Source of the DNA: Rhodoferax sp.
GTDB lineage: Bacteria > Pseudomonadota > Gammaproteobacteria > Burkholderiales > Burkholderiaceae_C
Assembly: GCF_030653815.1 (NCBI RefSeq)
Contig: NZ_JAURYQ010000031.1
Location: 62,001-126,000, forward strand
Direction of reading: 5' to 3'
DNA length: 64,000 bases
The notes beneath the pieces are model-generated. The model searched no databases, was not told where the DNA came from, and saw nothing but the letters and a program-made list of their open reading frames with translations. The position numbers were made by a program, and so were the translations under genes. How positions within the stretch are numbered: the first letter of the stretch is position 1; every line of letters starts with the position of its first letter. Shown here piece after piece: positions 54,909-63,351 of the stretch.

Positions 54909-55466
54909 ATGGATGCATTTTTGATTTCTACCGGTATCGTCGCCCTGGCCGAAATGGGCGATAAAACCCAGCTGCTGGCGCTGGTGCTGGCGCTGCGTTT
55001 TCGCAAACCCTGGCCCATCGTGATGGGTATCTTGGTGGCCACACTGGCCAATCACGCGTTGGCCGGTGCCGTGGGTGCCTGGGTCACCACCGTGCTCGGA
55101 CCCGATGTGCTGCGCTGGGTGCTGGGCGCCTCGTTCATCGCCATGGCGGTCTGGATGCTCATTCCGGACAAGCTCGACGAAGAGGAGGCCGGCAAGCCAC
55201 CGCGCCTGGGTGTCTTTGGCACCACCGTGGTGGCCTTTTTTATTGCCGAGATGGGTGACAAAACCCAGGTCGCCACGATCATGCTGGCGGCCCAATACAC
55301 CAGCACCGTGCTGGTGGTGGCAGGCACCACGCTGGGCATGATGCTGGCCAATGCGCCGGTGGTCTGGCTGGGTGAGCGCATGACGCGGCTGGTGCCGCTG
55401 CGGGTGGTGCACCTGGTGTCGGCCGCAATTTTCATGGGCCTGGGCTTGTGGGCTCTGCTGAGCTGA
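54909..55466 (+). CDS. GDT1/UPF0016 (TMEM165-like) cation exporter
   Basis: A 185-residue membrane protein with six helices and two copies of the family motif E-x-G-D-K-T/S: ALAEMGDKTQLLALVLALRFR in helix 1 and FIAEMGDKTQVATIMLAAQY in helix 4. These anti-parallel repeats mark the GDT1/UPF0016 family (for example the bacterial MneA exporter), thought to export manganese or calcium. ATG 54909. The leader was checked for a yybP-ykoY manganese riboswitch, but none was recognised. Its end overlaps the HD-GYP gene by 35 bases on the opposite strand. Confidence 0.92.
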   Translation: MDAFLISTGIVALAEMGDKTQLLALVLALRFRKPWPIVMGILVATLANHALAGAVGAWVTTVLGPDVLRWVLGASFIAMAVWMLIPDKLDEEEAGKPPRLGVFGTTVVAFFIAEMGDKTQVATIMLAAQYTSTVLVVAGTTLGMMLANAPVVWLGERMTRLVPLRVVHLVSAAIFMGLGLWALLS

Positions 55467-57564
55467 CAAACTTGGCGATATCGACCTCGTCGATCTGTTC
55501 GGGCAGCAGGTATTTCTCGGCGTAGCGCTGGTAGACGCCCGAGGTCAGCAGCAGATCGAACAGCACCGGGTCGATGTGCCCGTCCTTCTTGAAGAATGAC
55601 AGGATCTTGATCGACTCGGACAGGGTCTTGGCCTTCTTGTAGGGCCGGTCGCAGGCGGTCAGGGCTTCAAAAATGTCGGCAATGGCCATGATGCGCATGG
55701 GAACGCTCAACTGGGCCGCGCTGAGCTTGCGCGGGTAGCCACTGCCGGTCAGCGTCTCGTGGTGGGTGCCGGCGTACTCGGGCACCCGTTTGAGGTTCTT
55801 CGGCAGCGGCAGCTGCTCCAGCATCACCAGGCTGTGGATGACGTGCTCATTGATTTTGAAGCGTTCTTCCTCGGTGAGTGTGCCGCGCCCGACGCTGAGG
55901 TTGTAGAGCTCGCCGTAGTTGTAAAGGTGCTCCGGCACGTTGACCTTGAAACCCCACTTGGGGTCGAGCACCCGCAGGTCGGTGCGCGCGATGATGTGGT
56001 GTGGCTTGTCGTCAAGCAGCCGCTCGGTGGCGGGCAGTGGGGTGGGTTCGGTTTGGTAGCGCTTGAGCTCGTCGTGGGACAAGCCGATGCGGTCGTCGAA
56101 GTGGCGCTGCCAGGTTTCTGCGGCAATGGTTTTCAGGCGCTCCAGTTTTTCCGGCGCCATGAACTCGCCGCCCATATTGCATTCGGCGACAAAGGCAAAG
56201 TCATCGGCCAGTTGGGCCTTGCGGGCTTCAAAGGCGGCCTGGGCCTGCTGCGGGTCAGCGCCTGCGGCCACGGCTTCGAGCTGGGTGATCTTGGCGTCGC
56301 GCAGCAGCACGTCGAAGCGCACGCGCACATCGTGGATGCGGTTGTAAATGGTCTCCAGCTTGGTCGCCTTGTCCACCACGTACTCGGGCGTGGTGACCTT
56401 GCCGCAATCGTGCAGCCACGCGCCGATGCGGAACTCGCGCCATTCGTCGTCGGTCTTGAAGGCAAAGTCCGCCAGTACGCCCTCTTTGACCTGGCAGGCT
56501 TCCTCGGCCAGCATCATGCCGAGTTCCGGCACCCGTTCGCAGTGGCCGCCGGTGTAAGGGCTCTTGGCGTCAATGGCGCCCGCCATGATCTTGATCATCG
56601 AGTCCATCAAGGCCTTTTGCGCCTCCAGCAAGCGCTGCTGGTCGATGGCCACCGCCGCCGAACTGGAAAAGGCTTCCGCCAGCGCCATGCGGTCATTGGA
56701 GGGCTCGGGCTTGCCGGGCGCCAGGAAGTTGCAGACGATGCCGACCAGGGTGCTGTCGCTGGAGCGCAGCGGCACGGCCACCAGTTGCACCGGCCGTTTG
56801 CCGTAGCGCTCGTCAAGGAACTCCATGCCTTTGGGCCGCGGGAAAGCGATGGTCAGCAGGCTGGTGGCGCTCTGGTTTTTGAAGGCTGCGGCCACCGGAT
56901 GGTTGGCATCGTCCAGCGGCATATCCTGCCAGGCATTGGGTTGTGGCCCGCCCTCTTTGGTCCAGCGCTGCGAGGCCTGCTTGAGCTGGTTCAGGCCCTC
57001 GTCGTGCAGGTAGATCACGCCGCCATCGCCGTCCAGGGCCTCGCGCATTTCGTGCAGCACCTTGCCCAGCAGCTTGCCAAAATCGCGCTCGCCCGACAGT
57101 GCCAGGCTGACCCGCATGAATTTTTGAATGGTGCCTTTCATTTGCCGCATGGCGCGACCCAGCCCGAAAATTTCCCGGATTGGCGTGTCCAGCGGGATGT
57201 CGGTCTTGAAGTCCAGCACGCGAATCACGGCGGCCTGTTCCTTCAGGATGTCGAGTCTGCTGGCGATGCGCCGCGCCAGCCACCACGCCAGCGGCAGGGA
57301 CAGCAGCATGGCCAGCAAGACCCCCAGTGACAGGGCCTGCCCGGCCTGTTGAACGCCATTCGCCAGCTGCTCTGCGGGGAGCGCCGCCAGTGCCTGCATT
57401 TCACGGCGCGTGTAGAGCCACAAGCCCAGCAGAATCAGCAGTTGCGCCGGGATGAACAGCGCGGCGATGTGGTAGTGAAAGGGGTGGTTGTTCCAGAGGT
57501 TCCGGGCTTTTTTGAGCGGAGCGGCTGGGGCGGAGCCGGTTGCAGTGGCAGCTTGGGTTGACAT
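55432..57564 (-). CDS. HD-GYP domain phosphodiesterase with GAF and membrane region
   Basis: A 710-residue signalling protein. Two N-terminal helices flank a periplasmic loop (AALFIPAQLLILLGLWLYTRR ... LSLGVLLAMLLSLPLAWWLAR), then a HAMP-like linker, a GAF-type domain (about residues 150-330) and an HD-GYP domain with HCERVPELGMMLA, GAWLHDCGKVTTPEYV and HHETLTGSGYPRKLS. HD-GYP enzymes degrade cyclic di-GMP. The GYP motif is intact, so it is likely active. A helical insert (around residues 410-500) sits between the HD and GYP parts. It is the second gene after the DHH gene on the same strand. Confidence 0.92.
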   Translation of the reverse strand: MSTQAATATGSAPAAPLKKARNLWNNHPFHYHIAALFIPAQLLILLGLWLYTRREMQALAALPAEQLANGVQQAGQALSLGVLLAMLLSLPLAWWLARRIASRLDILKEQAAVIRVLDFKTDIPLDTPIREIFGLGRAMRQMKGTIQKFMRVSLALSGERDFGKLLGKVLHEMREALDGDGGVIYLHDEGLNQLKQASQRWTKEGGPQPNAWQDMPLDDANHPVAAAFKNQSATSLLTIAFPRPKGMEFLDERYGKRPVQLVAVPLRSSDSTLVGIVCNFLAPGKPEPSNDRMALAEAFSSSAAVAIDQQRLLEAQKALMDSMIKIMAGAIDAKSPYTGGHCERVPELGMMLAEEACQVKEGVLADFAFKTDDEWREFRIGAWLHDCGKVTTPEYVVDKATKLETIYNRIHDVRVRFDVLLRDAKITQLEAVAAGADPQQAQAAFEARKAQLADDFAFVAECNMGGEFMAPEKLERLKTIAAETWQRHFDDRIGLSHDELKRYQTEPTPLPATERLLDDKPHHIIARTDLRVLDPKWGFKVNVPEHLYNYGELYNLSVGRGTLTEEERFKINEHVIHSLVMLEQLPLPKNLKRVPEYAGTHHETLTGSGYPRKLSAAQLSVPMRIMAIADIFEALTACDRPYKKAKTLSESIKILSFFKKDGHIDPVLFDLLLTSGVYQRYAEKYLLPEQIDEVDIAKFVSSAEPTSPGP

Positions 57565-57597
57565 GGATGCTTACTCCGGACTAGTAAAGAGGGTGAC

Positions 57598-58530
57598 TCA
57601 GCCGTCGGTGTTGATGCGCTGGATCAGGGTCTTGATGACCTCGTCGGCTCGGTCGTTGGCGACCTGGCAGGTGCCGGCAGCCTGGTGGCCACCCCCGCCA
57701 AACGCCAGCATCAGGTTGCCCACATGGGTTTTGCTGCTGCGGTCCAGCACCGACTTGCCCACCGCCAGCACGGTGTTTTGCTGTTGCATGCCCGGCATCA
57801 CGTGCATGGAAATATTGGCCGTGGGAAAAAGTGCGTAGATCATGAAGCGGTTGACCACCCACACCGTGGCTTCGTGGCGCAAGTCGAGCACCACCAGATG
57901 GCCGTGCTGTGTGGCGCAATGCAAAATCTGCTCGCGGGCGCGCCCGGCGTGCTCGGCATACAGCGTGACACGCTCCTGCACGTCGGGCATGGCCAGAATC
58001 TGGTCAATGCCAAGCTGGCTGCAGTGCTTGATCAGGTCCATCATCAACTGGTAATTGCTGATGCGGAAATCACGAAAGCGACCCAGGCCGGTGCGCGAGT
58101 CCATCACGAAGTTCAGCAGTGTCCAGCCCGTCGGGTTCAGAATTTCGTCGCGTGTGTACTGGGCGGAATCCGCTTTGTCGACGGCGTCCATCAAGGCATC
58201 GGTGATGCGCGGAAACGCCGCCTTGCCGCCGAAGTGCTGGTAAACCACCCGCGCCGCTGACGGGGCATGCGCTTGGATGATGTAGTTGGCGGGCTTGTCA
58301 ATATTGCGGGTGTCTTCGGACTCATGGTGGTCGAGCACCAGATAGGCCTGCGGCGTGTAGGGCAGGTTGGTGGTGATGTCGCGCCCGGTGATGTCGATTT
58401 TGCCGTCCTGCATGTCTTTCGGGTGGACAAACAGCACATCGTCAATCATGCCGAGTTCGGTGAGCAGGACACCGCACACCAGACCATCGAAGTCGCTGCG
58501 GGTGACGAGACGGTACTTGGTCTGGCTCAA
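57598..58530 (-). CDS. DHH/DHHA1 family phosphoesterase
   Basis: A 310-residue DHH-type phosphoesterase. The N-terminal DFDG motif (TRSDFDGLVCGVLL), the DHH motif (YLVLDHHESEDTRN) and the C-terminal DHHA1 motif (LMLAFGGGGHQAAGTCQV) are present. Family members degrade short oligoribonucleotides, cyclic di-AMP intermediates or polyphosphate; the present substrate is unknown. The start appears to be TTG at 58530, preceded by a strong GGGGGAG ribosome site. It lies 33 bases upstream of the HD-GYP gene, and both act on phosphodiester signals, so they may be coupled. Confidence 0.9.
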   Translation of the reverse strand: MSQTKYRLVTRSDFDGLVCGVLLTELGMIDDVLFVHPKDMQDGKIDITGRDITTNLPYTPQAYLVLDHHESEDTRNIDKPANYIIQAHAPSAARVVYQHFGGKAAFPRITDALMDAVDKADSAQYTRDEILNPTGWTLLNFVMDSRTGLGRFRDFRISNYQLMMDLIKHCSQLGIDQILAMPDVQERVTLYAEHAGRAREQILHCATQHGHLVVLDLRHEATVWVVNRFMIYALFPTANISMHVMPGMQQQNTVLAVGKSVLDRSSKTHVGNLMLAFGGGGHQAAGTCQVANDRADEVIKTLIQRINTDG

Positions 58531-58605
58531 GGCACTCCCCCTGTGTTGCTGATGATGAACGGCACGCGCATCATAGACAAGAATGTGCCCGCCGTGTCAT
58601 GGGGT

Positions 58606-59229
58606 TCACCCCGGTCGTGCGTTCAGGCCCTCAAAACAGGTGATCATGACCAGTTCGATGATTTCCTCGTCACTGTGCAACGCACTCATTTTCAGGAATT
58701 CCAGCACCGGGTCACAGGCGCGGGCATAGAGCGTGTAGAGCACGGCAATGGCGGGCAATTTGGGGTTGAGGCTGCCCTGCGCCTGCGCCGCCTCGATCCA
58801 GCCGCCGAGCCGGTCACTGACCTCGATCAGGCCGTTCATGTAGGCGGCGTTGCCCATCAGTGCCGCACGCAAGCTGGAGTTCTGGCTGGGCAGCGACGGC
58901 ATTTCGCCGGCCAGTTTGAGGCCCATGGTCCAGGCCACCACGGTGCGCAAGTTGTCCATGGGGGCGGCATCGGGTGGCAGCTTGTCCAGAAACGCCTGGG
59001 CCCGATGCATCACACTGACCATGGCGGCGGCGGCCAGGTCTTCCTTGCTGGGAAAGTGCTTGTACAGGCTGGCTTTGGCGATGCCCACGTCGGCCGCCAC
59101 CTCATCGACCGTCATGGCCTCGAAACCTTTGCTGGCCAGCAAATAATTGACCGTCCGGATGATGGCTTCTTCGCGCGCTTGCAGCATCTGCGCCTTGAAG
59201 GAAACCCGGGGACTGTTGCGAGTAACCAT
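58606..59229 (-). CDS. TetR-family transcriptional regulator
   Basis: A 207-residue regulator with an N-terminal HTH (ALIIRTVNYLL-like region, VDEVAADVGIAKASLYKHFPSKEDLAAA) and a variable C-terminal domain. It lies divergent from the FAD-oxidoreductase/CFA operon, with an AT-rich 116-base gap between the two starts, and so likely controls that operon or itself. Its ligand is unknown. Confidence 0.92.
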   Translation of the reverse strand: MVTRNSPRVSFKAQMLQAREEAIIRTVNYLLASKGFEAMTVDEVAADVGIAKASLYKHFPSKEDLAAAAMVSVMHRAQAFLDKLPPDAAPMDNLRTVVAWTMGLKLAGEMPSLPSQNSSLRAALMGNAAYMNGLIEVSDRLGGWIEAAQAQGSLNPKLPAIAVLYTLYARACDPVLEFLKMSALHSDEEIIELVMITCFEGLNARPG

Positions 59230-59345
59230 ATGGGAATTGTTGCTTTTGGCTGGTTGAGAATGAAAAACTTGACGGCAATAATACTATCAAGTTAAATTGT
59301 GACCAAACGGTATTTAAATAGCTTTTACAGTTTTAAGGAATAAAT

Positions 59346-60671
59346 GTGTCGTTGAAAGTTGCCATCGTGGGTTCGGGAATATCGGGTTTGGCGGCCGCAC
59401 ATGCCCTGTCCGGGCGGGCTGAAGTGAGCCTGTTTGAGGCCGGCAGCTACTTTGGCGGCCACACGCACACGGTGGATGTAACGCTGGCCACGCCCCAGGG
59501 CTTGGTGACCCACGGGGTGGACACCGGCTTTCTGGTGCTCAACGAGCGCACCTACCCCAACTTGCTCAAGCTGTTTGCCGAACTTGGGGTGGCCACGGCC
59601 AAGTCGGACATGTCGTTCTCGGTGCAGGCCTTTGACCCCATTCACGATCGGGCTCTGGAGTGGAGCGGCTGCAACCTCAACACGGTGTTTGCCCAGCGCA
59701 GCAATCTGGTCAATGGCCAGTTTTGGGGCATGCTGCGCGACCTGCTGCGCTTCAATGCGCTCACCACCCGCATCGCCCAAAGTGGTTCCGAGGCCGAGCT
59801 GGCGCAGCCGCTGGGTGACTTTTTGCGCGAACACCGCTTTGGCAGCGCCTTTTGTGACTGGTATTTTTTACCCATGATGGCCTGCATCTGGAGCTGCCCC
59901 ACCGCCCAGATGATGCAGTTCCCGGTAGCGACCATGGTGCGTTTTTGCCACAACCACGGGCTGCTGCAAATCACCAACCGACCCCAGTGGTGGACCGTGC
60001 AGGGCGGTGCCAGGCACTATGTGGAAAAAATCACCGCCGGTGTTCAGGACAAGCGCCTGAACAGCCCGGTGCGCCGTATCGAGTCCGTCAGCGCCACGCC
60101 TGCACAGGCGGCTGCGGTGCGCATCAGCACCGACGCCGGGCAGGAACTCTTTGACAAGGTCATCATCGCCACCCACGCCAACCAGGCGCTGGCCCTGCTG
60201 GCGACACCCACGTGGTTTGAGCACAACACGCTGGGTGTCATGCGCACCCAGCCCAACCAGGCCGTGTTGCACACCGATGTGTCGGTGCTGCCCAAACGCC
60301 AGGCCGCCTGGGCCGCCTGGAATTACGAGCGTGCACCGGCCACAGTGAAGGAAAACGCCCGGGTTTGCCTGCATTACCTGATCAACCGCTTGCAGCCGCT
60401 GCCCTGGCAGCAGCCGGTGGTCGTGTCCTTGAACCCGGCGCGTGACATCGATCCGGCCAAAATTCTGGGCAGCTATGAGTACGCACACCCGGTGTTTGAT
60501 CAGGCTGCCGTGGCGGCGCAAAGCCAGATGCACCTGTTGCAAGGCGAGCAGGGCCGTTATTACGCCGGCGCCTGGATGGGTTATGGCTTCCACGAAGACG
60601 GCCTCAAAGCGGGCCTGGCGGCGGCGCAAAAATTGCTGGCGGACGTGGCCCAGGCCGGAGCGCCCGCATGA
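59346..60671 (+). CDS. FAD-dependent oxidoreductase (amine-oxidase fold), CFA-cluster type
   Basis: A 441-residue flavoprotein. The FAD-binding motif VAIVGSGISGLAAAHALSGRAEVSLFEAGSYFGGHTHTV, a conserved THGVDTGFLVLNERTYPNL and a C-terminal FAD segment (RYYAGAWMGYGFHEDGLKAGL) are seen. It belongs to the amine-oxidase-like group found next to DUF1365 and cyclopropane synthase genes. The GTG at 59346 is preceded by AAGGAA, spacing 5. It is likely to act on a fatty-acid intermediate; that is inference from the cluster. Its stop overlaps the start of DUF1365 (ATGA). Confidence 0.9.
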   Translation: MSLKVAIVGSGISGLAAAHALSGRAEVSLFEAGSYFGGHTHTVDVTLATPQGLVTHGVDTGFLVLNERTYPNLLKLFAELGVATAKSDMSFSVQAFDPIHDRALEWSGCNLNTVFAQRSNLVNGQFWGMLRDLLRFNALTTRIAQSGSEAELAQPLGDFLREHRFGSAFCDWYFLPMMACIWSCPTAQMMQFPVATMVRFCHNHGLLQITNRPQWWTVQGGARHYVEKITAGVQDKRLNSPVRRIESVSATPAQAAAVRISTDAGQELFDKVIIATHANQALALLATPTWFEHNTLGVMRTQPNQAVLHTDVSVLPKRQAAWAAWNYERAPATVKENARVCLHYLINRLQPLPWQQPVVVSLNPARDIDPAKILGSYEYAHPVFDQAAVAAQSQMHLLQGEQGRYYAGAWMGYGFHEDGLKAGLAAAQKLLADVAQAGAPA

Positions 60672-61477
60672 CGCCGCAGCCGCTGATCGGTTTTGGCGAG
60701 GTGCGCCATGTGCGCCAGCGGCCGGTGGCCAACGCCTTTGTCTACCCCAGCTATTTCCTCATGTTGCCCCTGCGCAGCCTGAGCAGGGCAACAGCGCCCG
60801 TGGCCGGTGCCTGGGCCATCAACCGCCCGGGGCCGGTGAGTTTTTTTGAGGTGGACCATGGCGACGGGCGCGCACCGACCCAGGGCGGGGCCGTGGCCTG
60901 GCTCGATGAATTGCTGCACAACGCGGGCATTTTTGACGCCACCGGCGAAGCCTGGTTGCACACCTATCCGCGCGTGCTGGGTTACACCTTCAAGCCCGTG
61001 AGCTTCTGGTACTGCCACCGTGCCGCTGACGACCAGGGCGGCGCCCTGCGCGCGGTGGTGGTCGAGGTCAACAACACCTTTGGCGAACGCCACTGTTACC
61101 TGCTGGACCACCCGCGCTATGGCGTTGAGCAACGCGCCAGCAAGGTGTTCCATGTGTCGCCGTTTTGCCAGGTGCAGGGGCACTACCGTTTTCGGTTGAT
61201 GCGCACCTTTGGCCCCGGCCCCCAGCGCACCGTGGCGCGCATTGACTATTTTGATGCCGAGGAAACCGACCCCGATGCGGCCGTGCTGCTGCAAACCAGC
61301 GTCAGCGGCGCGCTGGAGCCCGTCACCCCGGCGGCGCTGCGGCGCGCGCTGTGGCGCTACCCCGCCATGACTTTTGGTGTGATGGCACGCATCCATTGGC
61401 AGGCGCTGCAGTTGTGGTTGAAAAAAGCACCGTTCTTTCGCAAACCCGCGCCGCCGCAAGCCTTCATCACCCGCTAA
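60668..61477 (+). CDS. DUF1365 domain protein
   Basis: A 269-residue protein with the DUF1365 hallmarks FGEVRHVRQRPVANAFVYPSYFLMLPL and LGYTFKPVSFWYCHR, ending in the arginine-rich MARIHWQALQLWLKKAPFFRKP. Function is unproven; the gene nearly always sits between the FAD oxidoreductase and the CFA-like synthase. It overlaps the former by 4 bases and is 42 bases before the latter. Confidence 0.9.
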   Translation: MTPQPLIGFGEVRHVRQRPVANAFVYPSYFLMLPLRSLSRATAPVAGAWAINRPGPVSFFEVDHGDGRAPTQGGAVAWLDELLHNAGIFDATGEAWLHTYPRVLGYTFKPVSFWYCHRAADDQGGALRAVVVEVNNTFGERHCYLLDHPRYGVEQRASKVFHVSPFCQVQGHYRFRLMRTFGPGPQRTVARIDYFDAEETDPDAAVLLQTSVSGALEPVTPAALRRALWRYPAMTFGVMARIHWQALQLWLKKAPFFRKPAPPQAFITR

Positions 61478-61519
61478 GCCCAATCACTTCCCGCCATTTC
61501 CCAACGCTCAGACCTGACC

Positions 61520-62788
61520 ATGAACACCGCCACTTCTGTTGCCCCCCGTTACGCCATTCCCCAGCATGCCCCCACCTCCGCCCGCGCCGGTTTGCGCCTG
61601 CTGGAGCAACTGCGCCACGGCGCGCTCACGCTGGTGCTGCCCGACGGCTCGCATCGGCGTTATGGTGAACACCCGCATCAGCACGCGCTGCCCAGTTCGC
61701 AACATCCCTGCGCGACGCTGCAGCTGCACAACTGGAAGGTGTTTGCCGCCGCGCTGAAATCGGGTGACATCGGTTTTGCCGAAAGTTTTATCGCGGGCGA
61801 CTGGAGCACACCCGACCTGACCGAGTTGCTCAAGCTGTTTGCCGCCAACCGGCAGGCCATGGAGTCGGTGATTTACGGCACCTGGGGCGGGCGCCTGCTG
61901 TACCGCATCAAACACCTGCTGCAGCACAACAGCCGCGCCAACAGTCGCAAGAACATCCATGCCCATTACGACCTGGGCAATGACTTTTACCGCCTGTGGC
62001 TCGACGAGACCATGAACTACTCGTCGGCCTGGTTCGACGGTGATTTTTCGCAGCCGATGGCGCAGGCGCAGACCGCCAAGGTGCGCCGCGCCCTGGAAAT
62101 GGCCCGGGTCAAGCCGGGTGACCGGGTGCTGGAAATTGGTTGCGGCTGGGGCGCGCTGGCGCAGGAAGCCAGCACCGAATTCAAGGCCTCGGTGGTGGGC
62201 GTGACCCTGAGCACCGAGCAGCTGGCATTTGCACAGCGGCGTCTGCAGCGGCTGGGGGTCAGCACCGGTGCCGGTGCGACAGCCGACCTGCGCCTGCAGG
62301 ACTACCGCGACATTGCGGATGCGCCGTTTGATGCCATTTGCTCGATCGAGATGGTCGAGGCGGTGGGCCGCGCCTACTGGCCGCAGTATTTCCAGACCGT
62401 GAGCCGGTTGCTGAAACCCGGCGGTCGCGCTTGTGTGCAGAGCATCGTGATCAGCGACGCCCTGTTTGAGCGTTACGTCAACGGCACCGACTTCATCCAG
62501 CAATACATTTTTCCGGGCGGCTGCCTGCCGTGCCCGCGCGAGTTTCGCCAGCAGGCGCAGGCCGCCGGCTTGGTGGTCGAAGACGAATTTGCCTTTGGCC
62601 TGGACTACGCCGAAACCCTGCGCCGTTGGCGCGATGCCTTTCTGGCGCGCCAGGCCGAGGCGGTGGCGCTGGGCTTCGACACCCGCTTCATGCGTATCTG
62701 GGAGTTTTACCTGGCTTATTGCGAAGCGGCTTTCGAGGTCGGCAACATCGACCTGGTGCAATACACCCTGGTCAAACCCGCGCCATGA
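61520..62788 (+). CDS. cfa: Cyclopropane-fatty-acyl-phospholipid synthase family methyltransferase
   Basis: A 422-residue SAM-dependent methyltransferase. The central YDLGNDFYRLWLDETMNYSSAWFDG and the SAM loop VLEIGCGWGALAQEAS are the CFA-family motifs, with EMVEAVGRAYWPQYF and FIQQYIFPGGCLPCP downstream. Enzymes of the family methylate or cyclopropanate unsaturated acyl chains in membrane phospholipids; in this gene neighbourhood a methylated or furan-containing fatty acid is possible. Its stop overlaps the next start. Confidence 0.92.
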   Translation: MNTATSVAPRYAIPQHAPTSARAGLRLLEQLRHGALTLVLPDGSHRRYGEHPHQHALPSSQHPCATLQLHNWKVFAAALKSGDIGFAESFIAGDWSTPDLTELLKLFAANRQAMESVIYGTWGGRLLYRIKHLLQHNSRANSRKNIHAHYDLGNDFYRLWLDETMNYSSAWFDGDFSQPMAQAQTAKVRRALEMARVKPGDRVLEIGCGWGALAQEASTEFKASVVGVTLSTEQLAFAQRRLQRLGVSTGAGATADLRLQDYRDIADAPFDAICSIEMVEAVGRAYWPQYFQTVSRLLKPGGRACVQSIVISDALFERYVNGTDFIQQYIFPGGCLPCPREFRQQAQAAGLVVEDEFAFGLDYAETLRRWRDAFLARQAEAVALGFDTRFMRIWEFYLAYCEAAFEVGNIDLVQYTLVKPAP

Positions 62789-63351
62789 AACCGCTTGTCA
62801 GACAGGCTGTCTTGACTGGTGCGGCCGGGCTTTTCAGCCTCCAGGTCTGGGCTACCAGCCTGCCCGTTGAGCTGCGCCTGGCGATGCCCGCAGCCGCGTT
62901 AGCGGGCCAGGCCAAGCTGACTTTCTGGGGTTTTGAGGTGTACCAGGCGTCTTTGTGGGTGGCGCCGGGGTTCACGGCCAAGGCTTACGCGGACCACGGC
63001 TTTGCGCTGGAGCTGAGCTACCTGCGCGACTTTGCAGGGGCTGACATTGCCAAGCGCTCACTGGCCGAGATGGCGCGTCAGGTGCCCATCAACGCCCACC
63101 AGGCAACGCGCTGGGGCGCGCAGATGCACGCGCTGTTTCCCGATGTCAAGGCCGGTGAGCGGCTGACCGGCATCCACCTGCCGGGTGTGGGCGCGCGCTT
63201 TGTGTTCAACGGACAGCCTTTGGGTGACATTGCCGACGCCGAATTCGCCCGACTGTTTTTTGGCATCTGGCTGTCACCGCAAACCTCGGAACCCAAGTTG
63301 CGTCTGGCCCTGTTGCAGCAGCTGGCGCCCGCCGCTGGCGCCACGCCATGA
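62785..63351 (+). CDS. Chalcone-isomerase-like exported protein
   Basis: A 188-residue protein with an N-terminal signal peptide (MKPLVRQAVLTGAAGLFSLQVWA) and the chalcone-isomerase-like core LTFWGFEVYQASLWVAPGF and FALELSYLRDF..ADIAKRSLAEM..... In bacteria this domain has no established isomerase role and may bind fatty acids. ATG 62785 overlaps the cfa stop (ATGA). The next gene starts 4 bases before its own stop, so all genes of the cluster are tightly coupled. Confidence 0.88.
   Translation: MKPLVRQAVLTGAAGLFSLQVWATSLPVELRLAMPAAALAGQAKLTFWGFEVYQASLWVAPGFTAKAYADHGFALELSYLRDFAGADIAKRSLAEMARQVPINAHQATRWGAQMHALFPDVKAGERLTGIHLPGVGARFVFNGQPLGDIADAEFARLFFGIWLSPQTSEPKLRLALLQQLAPAAGATP

Noticed and set aside
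55759-57330. 523-codon plus-strand ORF opposite the HD-GYP gene
   Set aside because: Shadow of a gene with clear HD-GYP motifs; the long frame is expected in GC-rich DNA.
61508-62761. 417-codon minus-strand ORF opposite cfa
   Set aside because: Antisense shadow of the CFA synthase gene.
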